From contig OX344764.1 in NCBI GenBank assembly GCA_947034895.1, positions 9,362,001 through 9,426,000 of the forward strand: a stretch of 64,000 nucleotides of DNA, in the 5' to 3' direction. A program made the translations under genes and the position numbers. The notes beneath the pieces were generated by a model. The model did no database searches. It worked only from the letters and a program-made list of their open reading frames with translations, and was not told the origin of the DNA. The stretch comes from Rhytidiadelphus loreus (Eukaryota > Streptophyta > Bryopsida > Hypnales > Hylocomiaceae). Shown in pieces: positions 27,751-39,500 of the stretch. Positions within the stretch are counted from its first letter, which is position 1; every line of letters starts with the position of its first letter.

Positions 27751-28327
27751 GGGGAGGACACTCTCACTACATTTGGGGTACCCACGTGCGGCGGTGGAAA
27801 AAGTAATACATGTAATTCACCTTGAATAAACTATAATTTCATTCTAAAATTTTGAGCTTTGTTTAACAATGACTAAAGGTTTCTATTGACAAAAAATTCA
27901 ATTCCAAATAACATAAGATATATTGTCTAGAAAGGGTTGAAAAATGAACTAAAATGGCATGTTCTCCAACTAAAATATTTATAGAGCTCACATGAAGATG
28001 ACTATTGCATCAATATTCAACCAAAATAAACTTTCAATAGAAAGCTATTCTATATAATTTTTTTTTCATTTTTCAAATTTTTTTTCTTATATAATATAGA
28101 GGTGTGAAAGTTATTTTCAGCTTTACAGTGTATCTTTTTTCTTCAAAAATTTATAACTAATTACTATTAGCACAAAAAAATACCAATAATTCAAAACATA
28201 AACTTCTAAAGTAGTAAAATCTATCCATAATTTTTTTTTTGAAAAAGAAATTAAATTTTAAGGTGTATTACTTGTTTTACTTTTTCCGCCGCACGTAGTT
28301 TGCTAAAACATAGGGAGTGTCCTCCCC
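27751..28327. mobile_element. Foldback element with long inverted arms and direct flanking repeats
   Basis: The left arm (27751-27823) reads GGGGAGGACACTCTC, then ACGTGCGGCGG, then AAAAAGTAATACATGTAATTC, then ACCTT. The right arm (about 28258-28327) has the same blocks in reverse complement and order, giving arms of about 70 bp. The flanks are AACAAATTCTAG (27740-27751) and AACAAATTTTAG (28331-28342), a likely target duplication of 9-12 bp with a few extra G residues on the right. Long arms plus a duplication near 9 bp would fit a Mutator-like MITE. The interior is AT-rich without coding capacity. Confidence 0.7.
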
Positions 28328-28753
28328 GGGAACAAATTTTAGTTCTCAAATCACATTCGAAGAGAAGTCAAACTTTGTTAGCTATGTCAAGGTGGTTTTG
28401 GAAAAGAAAATATTTTCTCTTTAACTTCAAGCCTTGTTATCTTGCAATATGTGAAGTCAAATTCTTGAGAATTTTCCCACATATTTCAAATTTTTACCTT
28501 TAATCTTTTTTTGTTTGGATTTCATATAAAAATGTTTCCTCATTGCACAAGAAATCGTCAAAAAAATGACTAGTATATTGCCAATTCACTTAAGCTCCTT
28601 GCATTGTGTTACATAATGGACTCTAAATACAAACACAAAATATATTTATTAACAAGAATGTGTCACAAGAACCTTAGACCACCCAACTATAAAGAGATCC
28701 ATATCCAAAGAAAGTTTCGTCACCTCCAAATTCCATCTTATGTGTTATGTAAT

Positions 28754-29103
28754 CATTAGAAGAGATTTCAAGATTTTGAGGGCCGTTTCAGGGCCGTTCC
28801 CCCGGCAGTGAAAGAACGCTGCTGTCATATTTTATTTTTTTTGAAAAAAATAAAATAAAATAAAATAAAATTTTAAGTCCTTAAAATGAGAAACAAAGTT
28901 AAATTTTTTATTTTTTTATTTTTTCGAAAAAACTGACCTAGCCGTCTCTCGGCCAGGTCAGCACGGGCGGGGAACAACAGATTTCGGCGGTTCTCGGGAC
29001 GGAACTCATAGCCCTCCCCGAGATTTCAGTGGTTCTCGGGAGGGTCGAGGGGGGTCGAGTTGGGAACTCGCAGCCCTCCCCGAGAGCCAAAACACATGTA
29101 ATG
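28754..29103. mobile_element. Hairpin-core element, copy A
   Basis: It starts CATTAGAAGAGATTTC, followed by GTTTCAGGGCCGTTCCC. Next come an A/T-only core containing AAATA repeats, a hairpin (28933-28961), and GC-rich sequence with two direct copies of a CTCNNAGCCCTCCCCGAGA block. The same order of blocks recurs at 61016-61333. The right end is poorly matched to the left. It is non-coding and is likely a MITE-like family. Confidence 0.6.
28933..28961. other. Hairpin of element A (CTGACCTAGCC / GGCCAGGTCAG)
   Basis: The arms of 11 bases pair with one A-C mismatch around the 7-base loop GTCTCTC. The equivalent hairpin in copy B (61213-61241) differs at stem position 6 on both arms so that pairing is preserved. 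Confidence 0.85.
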
Positions 29104-32100
29104 AGAGACTATCAATAAAAACAATTAGTCCTTACGATGAACTAGGACTTCTTTTTTACCTTTAGCTTTCTATCTTTGATTCTATCTAGAACCATTCACT
29201 AGAGTGGAAGTCCTAGTTATACTTCACCAATTCATCTCATATCCAAACCTTGATCTTCTACTTAGAGTTATCTAACTCCAAGTTACAACACACTTGTGTT
29301 TAACTCTAGTGCACTAGTCATCCAAGTGGAGTTGTCTAACTCCATTGCAAAAATCCATTGTTTGGAGATATCTCCCAAGATATCTATCCCAATGCCTTTG
29401 TCATCCAACTAGAGTTGGCTAATTCTAATGCACAAATCCACCATTTAGAGATATCTATCTCCAAATAATTTCTACTTATCTACTTGTGCACATTTCATCA
29501 TGAATTAGTTCATCCATCAATGCATTCATCCATAAAAGGTCATGACACAATCATTATAAATTCTTTCATCTATCAATGCATTCATCCATCAAAGGTTTGT
29601 GACAAGGGTCATGAGCGAAGGATTTCTCTTAAGATACATATAATCTTTTGTAATTGTTGGCAGTTTGAAATTCAAAAAGTAAGTGAATTGGTAAAGATAC
29701 ACGTGTATATGTATTCAAGAGCTATGTCAAACAAGTTTCTACAATGAAAAAATGACACTTGTCCAATCTAAGTTACATCTTTGGAGTAAGCTAAATTCCA
29801 TATTTGCTTTTGAAATTTTCATGAGTGAACCTACCATCATATACTTATAAATGGTAAAAATCCTAATTTTTGTATAGACCAATTTTTTTGCTCTGAGAAG
29901 GCTTAAAGTTTGTTGACCCCATTTTGCAAGAATGAAAAAAAAGTTGTTTTCTCACATCAAATTTTATAATATTTTAATCCACGAGGTCAAATGGGATGAA
30001 ATTTTTCCACACATTTCCTTACTTATTTAGTTACTTTTGTATAGTTGGAATTCCCCCAAAAAATTATAATTTATTTTTTTATGCATTGGGACTTTTCCTC
30101 TTGAAAAACACCTTCCATCTTTTAGAGATTAACATGTTGAAATATATCCCCCTAAAATTTTAGAGTGAAAATCCAAAACCATTGCAAACTCAATGTGCCT
30201 AAACTTCAAAAATTAAGCATTTCAAGCACCTCCCAAAGGTGAAGTTTTGTTTTTGAAAAAACAAACATATGACCCAAATCTTGTGCCTTTTAGTCAATAT
30301 GTTGGAAAATAGTTTGAAAATACATGGAAAAAAATTTAACTAGAAATAATTTCATACAGTATTCATCTTTGCAAAAAATTAACGTGGAAGGTATTTCAAG
30401 ATGAAAGAAAATCCTAAATTACTAATAACTTTGACAAAAAATTGAGAATGTTCTTTTAAGTAACATACATTCTATTTTTTGTTTTTATCTACAAATTTTC
30501 CAAATTGTGTTAAAACAACATTTTTATATGTCTTTTCTACTTTCATTGACCACAAAATAAAACTCTTCATAACTATCATTTCATTTTGCAAAATTGAGTA
30601 GTTCAAATGTTTTTGTGTATATGTAAATCTGAAAAATAAAAATAATTTTTTTCATAGAACATATTTTTAGTTGCCCAATTTGACATTGAATTATTTTAAA
30701 TAACTTATAATTTTTGCAATATCTATCAAAATGACATGAAACAAAGCATCACATATAGATTAGGTTGAATGGCAAATATTCATCCTAAAGATTTCATGCA
30801 AAAATTCCAAATTATGAAGTAAATAGAACTTGGCTTGAGTTCCCAAAAATTCTTAGTTGTTTAGGGATTAATTTTGCAAATGCTTGGCCTTGACAAGGAA
30901 AAATTTTAGTACATAGTTTTATATGCTCAAAATAATTTGAACAATGCAACCTATGTAGATGTAATCATGCATTTGTAAATTATGATTAACAATAATGTGT
31001 CGCAATCCTTCTTTTTACACAATAGTTTCCAATAAATCATGTCATTGCAAGTTAGATAGTGAAAGATTTATTATTTAGGTGAAATATATTTATGGACTCT
31101 GTGAATATCATCTTGATAAGTCACCTATAATGTTTTTTCATCTATGTAATTTGAAAGAAAAGTCACTCATGAAAAAAAGTGAGGATGAAAGGGCCCATGT
31201 CATATTATCAAAACATAGTAACATAAGCCTTTTCATATCATTGGCAATTTTTTGTTCAATTGATCACTTAGTCCTATAATCTATAAGAAAAAAAATACCT
31301 CCAACCTAATAGGTTCACATGTTACCAATTTTGTAATATATAAAGAATAGAAATGAATAGATATATGTGTGAATAGGTCAATAAATAATTAGTGATAGTT
31401 ATAAAGATGAGACTATATATGAATATGTAAGTTTATACATTAATAAAGAAAATTTAGTTATTTGTATATTTATTTATACTTGTTTTTATATCCATTTTGG
31501 AGTGTTTGAGTGTGAGGCGTGTGTCAAGGTAGGTTGATTGTTTTTCTTAATTTTTGTTTGCATATTAGAATATGTGTTGATTTTGATGGCCATATTGTTG
31601 ATGTTATTGAATTTGAGTTTAATTGCAAATGTTAGTGCTTTGAATTTGTCATGTAGTGTGATAAAGATGTGTCATGAAATGCATGATGAGCACAATATGT
31701 ATTGTAATGATTGTGAATTCTATCTTTTGTCAATGATGTTTTTATGTATATCACAAAATGTACCAATATTAATTGATATTTCACATATGGGCTTAAAGTG
31801 TGATGATAATAGTTTTTATGATTTTTGTGCCTTTATACAAAGATATTTAATATGGGATTTAGGTCATTAGAATAACGCAAGTACCAAGGTGTAAATTTGA
31901 TTTCAATTGCAAAATGGGCAAGTGGGTGTGGAATATTTTGTTGGTCAAAATTGATGTTTAGAAGCATAACTTTGTATTGACCATGATATTGAAATTTGAA
32001 AAGACTTGATTTGGGCATTTGAGATATGTGGATTATTGAAGTTTTTAGATAGCTAATTATCTGTGTTTTGATTTTCTCTTTATTTATTCATATTTGGGTA

Positions 32101-32810
32101 GTAATATGCAAGGAGAATATTGTCTTTGAGATCTCTTTTCTCAAGGTAGAATTTGATGAAGTGAATACTTGGGGCCTTTATAAGAGGTGCTTTCAAGTGA
32201 TGACCAAAAATCTTTATTTGAAGTAAAAAGGTGTGGAATGTGCATATTTGTAATGGTCTTTGAATATACAATGCTAGTTTGATTTTTGGTTAGATGATGT
32301 TCTTTTCGATTTCTTGCGACAATGAGGGCAAATGCTATTTCAAGACCCTTAACTTCCAAAGGATAGGGATATGTTTTGTGGCAAAAATTGCATGATTGCT
32401 ATTTTGTAATGCATTGAATAAAACAAAAAACAAAAATATAATAAAAATCCTACTATGTAGAATATGGAAATGTAGTACCTCATCAGGTTCGACAAAAATT
32501 GCTGAATAATTAATAAAATTTTAGATTTCTATTTTGGCAGTAAAAGTATATTTACTGAAAATTTCATCTTACATATAGTTAAATTCTGCCACATTCGACA
32601 ATTGTAGCATTTTTCAAAGAAATGTTGCGAACATGATTGTTTTTCTCTACTTCTTATTGCAAGTAATGATTTTTTTCCCACTCCACTTATAGTGCAAGGA
32701 CATTGAATAGTTCGTGAGATTGTAGCTACAAGAGCAACTGACATATAAAACAAATTAGATGGTAGGAGGTAAAACAACCCATGCGGGATAAGTAAATGTT
32801 TAGGATTAGG
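29104..32810. other. AT-rich intergenic DNA, no gene seen
   Basis: No recognisable coding or RNA gene. A hydrophobic 110-codon frame at 31538-31870 lacks any domain and has the composition of its AT-rich surroundings. A short direct duplication (CATCNATCAATGCATTCATCCAT) occurs near 29510-29595. Confidence 0.55.
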
Positions 32811-32814
32811 AGCA

Positions 32815-32871
32815 GGGGCTTAACCGCTCATAGTCAAGGTCTACTTTTTGATTATGAGTGGTCAAGCTCTC
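32815..32871. other. Imperfect hairpin, about 20-25 bp stem
   Basis: GCTTAACCGCTCATAGTCAA on the left pairs with TTGATTATGAGTGGTCAAGC on the right around a 10-base loop. There is one A-C mismatch and two positions that would be G-U wobbles in RNA. The stem may extend a few more pairs outward. This is the size range of small-RNA precursors, but nothing shows that it is transcribed. Confidence 0.5.
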
Positions 32872-34540
32872 ATCTTCAAATTACCCCATATCCTTTGACG
32901 GTTCATGACACACAATGGATTTCATTATAAAAAAAGCCTCTTCATCCTTCACTCTTGCAAAAGGTTAATAATGAGATTTCTACATGTTTCCATCAAAAGA
33001 ATTCTTGATGATAGTCATTGGACTTTACATTGAACATTCTACTACATTGGACAACTTGGTAATTTGATTCTTCTTGAATTTTGTAGGATTCCTAAAATTG
33101 ACATATTTCCATTGACTTTGGCAATTAGTGTTACCAGTTTTCAGGATTTTCGGCAATTATCATTATGATTTCCTGAAATTACAATATCTTTAAAAAACAA
33201 TTAATTTTTGCTGAACTTGATAAGGTACTACGATATTTGGCCCTTCTAGATAGGGTCATCAAACTTGACTTTTCTTGTAGTGTCATTTGTGCACTATAAT
33301 AGGGTTCATATTTGACAATTTCATACTATGTTTTCCAGAATTTAGAAAAAAGTGTTAAGATTGAATGGTAAGAATTTCATATTATTTTGAATTTGTTGCA
33401 TGAAATCTTACTAACGGAGATTTGACTGTAAATATTTATTGTTGTGATCAACAACTTTCCCTAAATATTTATTTATTTTTTGAAAATGAAGGTTTGACAA
33501 TTGCAAAAGTAGAAATATTTTGTAAGAATTTTTTCCCATATATGGTAATTTTTTTCCCATAGAATTATATTTGAAAAAAAGTTGGTATTCATTTTAGAAC
33601 TCTATTTTGTTGGCCTAAAAACAAAGGTTGGTATGTTTTTTATTATTCACTCAAAGTAACCATGGGAATGATTACAAGGGAACAATGATGGAAAACTCCT
33701 AGCTACTCATTAGAAGAGTGAAGTTGCAAAAATCAAAATTGGCAATTTCTTTGACTAAGAATTGGTGATAAAATAGTGCATAATCTAATTCCTTGCTAAT
33801 GACCAAGTTGGCTTGATGTGACCAAATTCCTAGTAGAAGCAATGATAATTGTAAATATAATAAAATTTAAAATAGTTTTATCCAGCATTATGAAAGAAAT
33901 AGGGTAAATAAATATCTAAATGCTTATTCAATTCATAGGACAACAACCAATTGAAGAAGAGACATTTTTTGTTATAGAGTGTCATGTGCAATGAGTTAAT
34001 CCTTTAATATCTTAACCTTGAAAAGACAAGACCTATCACCTATTGATCGATAGTGAATAAAAATGATCCAATCATTGATTGGAAAGGATCATTGTTTGAT
34101 TTCTTTTGGGGAGTCATCCATCAAACCCAAAACATGCCATTGACCTTGCTGGGTTGATTATTTTTGGAGTTTTTGTTCACATATTTGTAAAATATTCTAT
34201 AACTCAATTCCATCGAAATAGTTGTAAAGAGATTTTTTTTTTGAAATTCAAGTATTACTTTGGATAAATGAGAAGCTGTTTAGGTAAAAACATTACCAAA
34301 ACATACTTCATCTAAAATATGAACTTGAAAGAAATGAGTGATTAATGCTCTATCCAAATATGATCCAATATCTTCAAATTATCTATTGGTTTGGTGTTTC
34401 TAGGTTTTTGTTTTGAGCCCAAAAAATCCATATTGTAGCTTTTTCTTGTCTTTTGAGAAGAATTGGTTAAAAATATCTTGAATTTGGCATCTTTTAAAAA
34501 ACTGAGATTGATGCTTAGAAAAATGCTTCATGAACATTCA
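32872..34540. other. AT-rich intergenic DNA
   Basis: No gene recognised. A CTTTTCTTGTAGTG motif ends at 33282 and resembles an inverted CACTA-transposon terminus, but no matching opposite end was found. The stretch 33950-34190 is a diverged copy of 14780-15010. Confidence 0.45.
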
Positions 34541-35124
34541 ACACCTTCAATTTCTTTTGGACTCATTGACACTTGCTCTGCATTGCCCTTCAATTTAAGG
34601 TACTGGTCATTATAGAGGTACATTTTGTTCTCTCCAATATACCAACAATGTATTACATTTGAGGAAGTAGTTGCTTTCAGTGACCACCATGTTTGAACTT
34701 CAAAAATTCGTAACCGATCCCACAAAGGTCCCCCCAAATATGAATTGATTTGGGTTAGATGCCAACTCTAGTTTTGTTCCTACAAAAATTGTTTTAAGGA
34801 GTTTAATTCCCTTAGCACTGCCCTTCAGTTTCAGGTACCATCACCTTCAATTTCTCTTGGACTCATTGACACTTGCCTTCATTTGCCTTCATTTGCCCTT
34901 CAATTTAAGGTACTGGTCATTACACAGAGGTACATTTCGCTTTCTTTAATGTACCAACAATGTATTACATTTGAGGAGGTTGTCACCTTCAGTGACCACA
35001 TTGTTTCAACTTCAAAATTTTGTAACCAATTCTACGAAGGTCCCTCCAAAATATGAAATGACTTGGGTTAGATGCCAATTCCAATTTTCTTCCTATGAAA
35101 ATTGTCCCAAGGAGTTTAGCTTTC
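34541..35124. repeat. Tandem duplication, two copies of about 275 bp
   Basis: Copy 1 (about 34541-34812) and copy 2 (about 34846-35124) share, in order, TTGGACTCATTGACACTTGC, CCCTTCAATTTAAGGTACTG, CCAACAATGTATTACATTTG, and GGTTAGATGCCAA. Copy 2 has an extra short TTGCCTTCA duplication. The distal part also resembles 14380-14470, tying it to the MITE family at 13739-14508. Confidence 0.8.
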
Positions 35125-35127
35125 CTG

Positions 35128-35177
35128 AAAAGGCAATCAGCTATTAAATGGTCGCTTTAAAAGCAGACTAACTTACC
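35128..35177 (-). mobile_element. Terminus of the GGTAGTNTGCT MITE family
   Basis: In reverse complement this end reads GGTAAGTTAGTCTGCTTTTA then AAGCGACCATTTAATAGCTG. It matches the left end of the 1706-2113 element and the right end of 13739-14508, and is followed by TTAGG as at 2114. The opposite end of this third copy was not found. Confidence 0.55.
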
Positions 35178-35629
35178 TTAGGAGACAAAATACACCTTCA
35201 AATTACCCATTCTTTTCACATGTCACCACCTGATTGGTAGATTAAATCAAAAACTTCAACGTGGACGTCACATTTGCCTTGAAAGAAACCGAAACTGCAC
35301 ACTATCCCAAACATGACGTACACTGCCGATTGCCTGGGCAGGTAAGGTAACTTTTGAACCGGAGTTAGCTCACCAGGGTTAAAACTAACCCGGGGCTTAA
35401 GCACCATAGCCTCGTACGCCGTATGTGGCATCATCATCCAGCCGAGGAGCATCCCCAAACCCCAAGGAACTGAAGCCCATACGGTCTCACCATCATCGCC
35501 GTTTCACCTTTTTTCCCATCGTTCCTGTTCTCTCACGCCATGTTTTTTTCCTCTTCCATGCTTTCCCTAAATAAATTTTGTCCTTTTTACCTTTGCTATT
35601 TTTATCATAGCGTACAGCCACAGGGTCGA

Positions 35630-35800
35630 GTCACAGAGAAACAGAGAAACACAGGAACAGAGAAACACAGATACACAGAGAGAGAGCGAGAGCGAGAGTA
35701 GGGAGCGTGAGAGAGAGCGCATGGTTGAGAAGAAGACAGAGAGACAGAGAGAGGAAGAGAGGGAGAGAGGGAGAGAGAGAGAGAGAGGGAAGGACAAGTC
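35630..35800. repeat. Purine-rich GA microsatellite upstream of HIRA
   Basis: The plus strand carries CAGAGAAACA repeats, then long GAGAGA and GGGAGAGA runs for about 170 bp. It lies roughly 0.7-0.9 kb upstream of the HIRA start. GA repeats are bound by BBR/BPC proteins in plants and are common in plant promoters, so a regulatory role is possible. The open frames on the other strand are low-complexity. Confidence 0.8.
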
Positions 35801-36111
35801 AGGTTTGAGTGAAAGCTTGCAATAGAGTTGCAAATAGCCTTTGGAAGTCGGAAAAAACAACAACCTACACGTAGAAACACAAACTGACAAAGCTACTATG
35901 ACCGGTAGTATGGTTCTTGGCTCCCCGTAGGTTCTGGGCAACATTCTGTTGCTCCCCACCTTACAGTTCTCCGTTCACCTTCTGTCTTTTGCGTTTGCGC
36001 CGACGGCTGTCTCGTTCGGTACTGTCTCTGGAGGGGGTCGCTTCTGGTAGATCAATCAATTCCATTATGTAGGTTAAGTTTAGTAGGGAACGTCGTCTCT
36101 CCTTTCGAGTT

Positions 36112-36168
36112 CTGTGTGTGTATGTGTGTCTGTGTGTGTGTGTTTGTGTGTCTGTGTGTTTGTGCATG
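36112..36168. repeat. TG microsatellite upstream of HIRA
   Basis: About 55 bases of interrupted GT repeat (GTGTGTGTGTTTGTGTGTCTG) occur on the plus strand, 340-400 bp before the HIRA start codon. It lies in the probable promoter or leader. Alternating purine-pyrimidine tracts of this kind are length-variable. Confidence 0.85.
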
Positions 36169-36426
36169 GTACTATGAGAGTATGCGGCTTAGAGAATTTC
36201 GCTTCTTGCCACATTTGGGGCAGCGGGAGAGCCCGAGAGTCCAATCCAAGGTCCTTACAATGTCAACCTCCGCCGTGGTTCTTGTCTTTAGTTTTTTGTA
36301 AACCTTAAACCCATCGCTGGAAGTCGCGACTAGGAGTGTTGTGTTGTTGTGTTGTTGCTGTGCTGAGTGTGTGGTTTGCCTCTTTTTGCTTCTCTGCTAC
36401 GACATTAGCGAGGCCCTGCCCACGCA

Positions 36427-36460
36427 GGGGCCGGGCGTGGGCGGGGAGGGGGTGGGGGAG
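36427..36460 (+). promoter_or_regulatory. G-quadruplex-prone tract before HIRA start
   Basis: GGGGCCGGGCGTGGGCGGGG followed by AGGGGGTGGGGG gives six runs of three or more G with loops of 1-3 bases on the coding strand. It ends 50 bases before the HIRA ATG, so it is probably in the 5' UTR or at the promoter edge. Such tracts can fold as DNA or RNA quadruplexes and affect transcription or translation. Confidence 0.75.
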
Positions 36461-36509
36461 TAAGGGAGTGTGACGTTTTGTATTTTATTCCAAGAATCCG
36501 ACTGCAACA

Positions 36510-39500
36510 ATGATCGTGGAGAAGCCGACGTGGTTGCGCCATGCGGGGCTTCAGATTTTCTCCGTCGATACCCAGCCCAATGGACTCCGGTTTGCGACTG
36601 CGGGAGGGGATCACAAGGTATTTTGGGAGCCTTGGGACTCCAATGTTACCCCAATTCTCATACCGTTGATGTTTCTGTGTTATTTTATCTTTTGTTTATG
36701 CTCTCGAGAGATTCCCGAGCGTAACGATGCTTCATATCGGTGCCCTTGATCGCTCATCTCTCAAGAAATTTGCGAATCGTGTGTGCGGCTTCATACTGTG
36801 TCGCACGTAATGTAAGTGGAGAGTTTGAGTGTTGTGGCTTAGGTTTTGAATTTGCTACCAAAGTTAGAAACAACCGCGCACGTTTCTACTGTCTACCTTT
36901 CATGTTACGCCACCCCATGAATGTGACAATACGAGCGTTTGATAAGGATCAATTTATGCTTGCCGTCTTGAAGTTAGGGCTTCCAACTTGGGAAGGGCAA
37001 TAGTGCATTGAATTGAGAGGGCAGTTTTCTTATTCAGGGGGTGGTATGGAAGATGGCATGAACTCTTTGCCTCAGTTTTTTAGAAGTCCTCATTGTGCTT
37101 TTTAGAGAATCCGTAGAAATCAGCAAATAGGGTGATGTGGACATCAACCAATGTGAGAACCGCTACCATAGAGACGTTAAAGTGATCGACAAGTAACGCA
37201 TGTTGAGTCTTTTGCGTGTCATTCCTGAAGAGGACGTCGCTGCAATTGATGCATGGGTTGGATTATGTGTGGTGCTTTTCGTTTAGGTGCGATTATGGAA
37301 CATGATGGTCCTTTTGTGAACGGGCTTGGAAAGAAACTTGCCATGGATTCATGGATTGGATTACACTCAACCTCTTTAAAATAACATTCTAGAATATTCT
37401 GCAGACTTGCCACACTATGATTCACTGTGGCAGAGTTCTCACGCATTCTAAAGAGTGAGATAGTTGGGACCCCCAGGTGGTAATATAAAAAAAAGTTTGA
37501 GTGTATGTGGCGTTCTGTTTAGGTGCGAATACGGAACAAGATGTCGTTTGTGGTGTTTTGCTTAGGTGCGAATTCGGAGCATGATTCCATTTGTGGCGTT
37601 TTTTTGCTTGGTTGCGCATTCGGAACATGATTCCATTTGTTTCTTTGTTTCTTTGTTTAGGTGCGAATATGGAACATGATCCCATTGGCAGAGAAAGATG
37701 CAGAGTCAGACACCAAGTTGCTGGCCACGTTGAGGGACCACTTTGGGTCCGTGAATTGTGTTCGATGGGCGAAGTGCGGTCGCTTGATAGCCTCCGGATC
37801 GGATGATCAAGTGGTGTTGGTTCATGAGAAGCGACCGGGCTCCGGCACCACCGAGTTCGGCAGCGGAGAGCCTCCGGATGTGGAGAATTGGAAGGTGCTC
37901 TTGACCCTGCGGGGTCATACTGCCGATGTGGTACACTTTTCTGTCCCTCTCACACTATTGTTTCCTCTGAAATCTTCAAAAGTGTGCCTTCCAAATTTTC
38001 AACTCTTGAAGGTTTCTGATACTGCAGCTGATCAAGTTCAGGTCCCTAGTATTGAGTTTGAGCCTCTTGGTCCTTGAGGTGTTGAAAAGCCTGTGCAAAT
38101 TCATGACTTTTTAGCAGTTCTGAATAGGTCATTTGGGGATTTTCTTTTGTCCGATTTTATTGATCATTTTGAACCACTCATGCAGTGGTTTTCTTTGATT
38201 CTGGTGACATGAAGTTCGGCATTTTTCGAATTCTATTGCTTTCACAATTTGATTAATCGAATTAGTCATATTCAAACCATGAATCTTTGGTCCTTTAGGG
38301 TTCTTGTTTCTTAAATCTTCAAAGGCATGCCAACTTCTCCGTCTGCACCTTCCTTTTGGCTTATGAAGCTGAAGCTGATCGAATGTAGGTCCCGGGAATT
38401 GTGTGTGAATTGCTTTTTGACAAGGTCATCTGGGGGATTTCTTTTGTCCAATTTTCTTTGATTTTTGAGTAACGCGTGCAATGTTCTTTGACTCTGGTGA
38501 TGTAATATTGGCCCCAAGAGACCTATTTTGGGCACAACATGACCAATCGAATAAACATTTTGAAACCATAAGGTCTTGGGTTTTAAGGGGTGAAGGCACT
38601 AAATTGTACGTTTGGTGGGCTGTGGGTGCGTTCCTTGAAGTAGGTGGATCTTGGGTGGTCACCGGATGATACACAGCTGGCTAGCTGTAGTTTGGACAAC
38701 ACTGTTCGCATATGGCAGGCCTCCACAGGTGCCCCTTTGGCAGTTCTCTCTGGCCATGAAAGCCTTGTGAAAGGCTTAACCTGGGATCCAATTGGCTCCT
38801 TTTTGGCCACTCAGTCCGATGATAAGTCGGTCATCATCTGGCGAACTAGCAACTGGAGCGTGGTGAAACGGGTGGAAGGGCCGTGGGAAAAGACCGTGAG
38901 TTTCTGAGCAAATTTTTTGGACAGGAAAGTGTATTGAATGTTGTGCGTTACAGGTCGAGAAAAGCTTTTGGCCTTGTTTTCTATGTTAGTATTATCTTCG
39001 TTTTTTCAACATTAATTGGAAAATTATGTTCTTCTAGAAATTATTAAGGGTAACTTTAGATTCTACAGATTCAAGCAATAACCTTGAGATAACTAGAAAT
39101 TCTACACCCTTACTGGTGCAAATATCATTCTTTTATTGATTTTACTTTGTGTTGTCCAATGTTACTTTACACTAGTCCAAGTAATATGGAGTTTGAGATA
39201 ACGAGGTTTCCTGGATTGGACACTTGTTACCTCAAATGCGCATATGGTGTCATACATGCAATGCATTATTTCAGCTTGGTATCCCACTCCTGATGTTGGT
39301 TCAAATTTTAGGCTTGTTGCCTCAACTGTGCTATCTGATGTGACCTTAAGGAACTGGAACTGTTTGTGCATGTTGTTGGGGTACTTACGTGCGGATGTTT
39401 TTTTCGCAGGTTGGTTCCACATTCTTCAGACGATTGGGATGGTCACCGTGTGGCCATTTCATTGCCACGACGCACGGTTTTCAAAACCCTAGTCATACAG

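Noticed and set aside
31538..31870. 110-codon hydrophobic plus-strand frame
   Set aside because: Leu/Ile/Cys-rich composition expected of AT-rich DNA; no signal, domain or splice context.
33269..33282. CTTTTCTTGTAGTG as a CACTA 3' end
   Set aside because: The motif fits, but no partner terminus or subterminal repeats were found, and it does not pair with the 47727 end in a sensible order.
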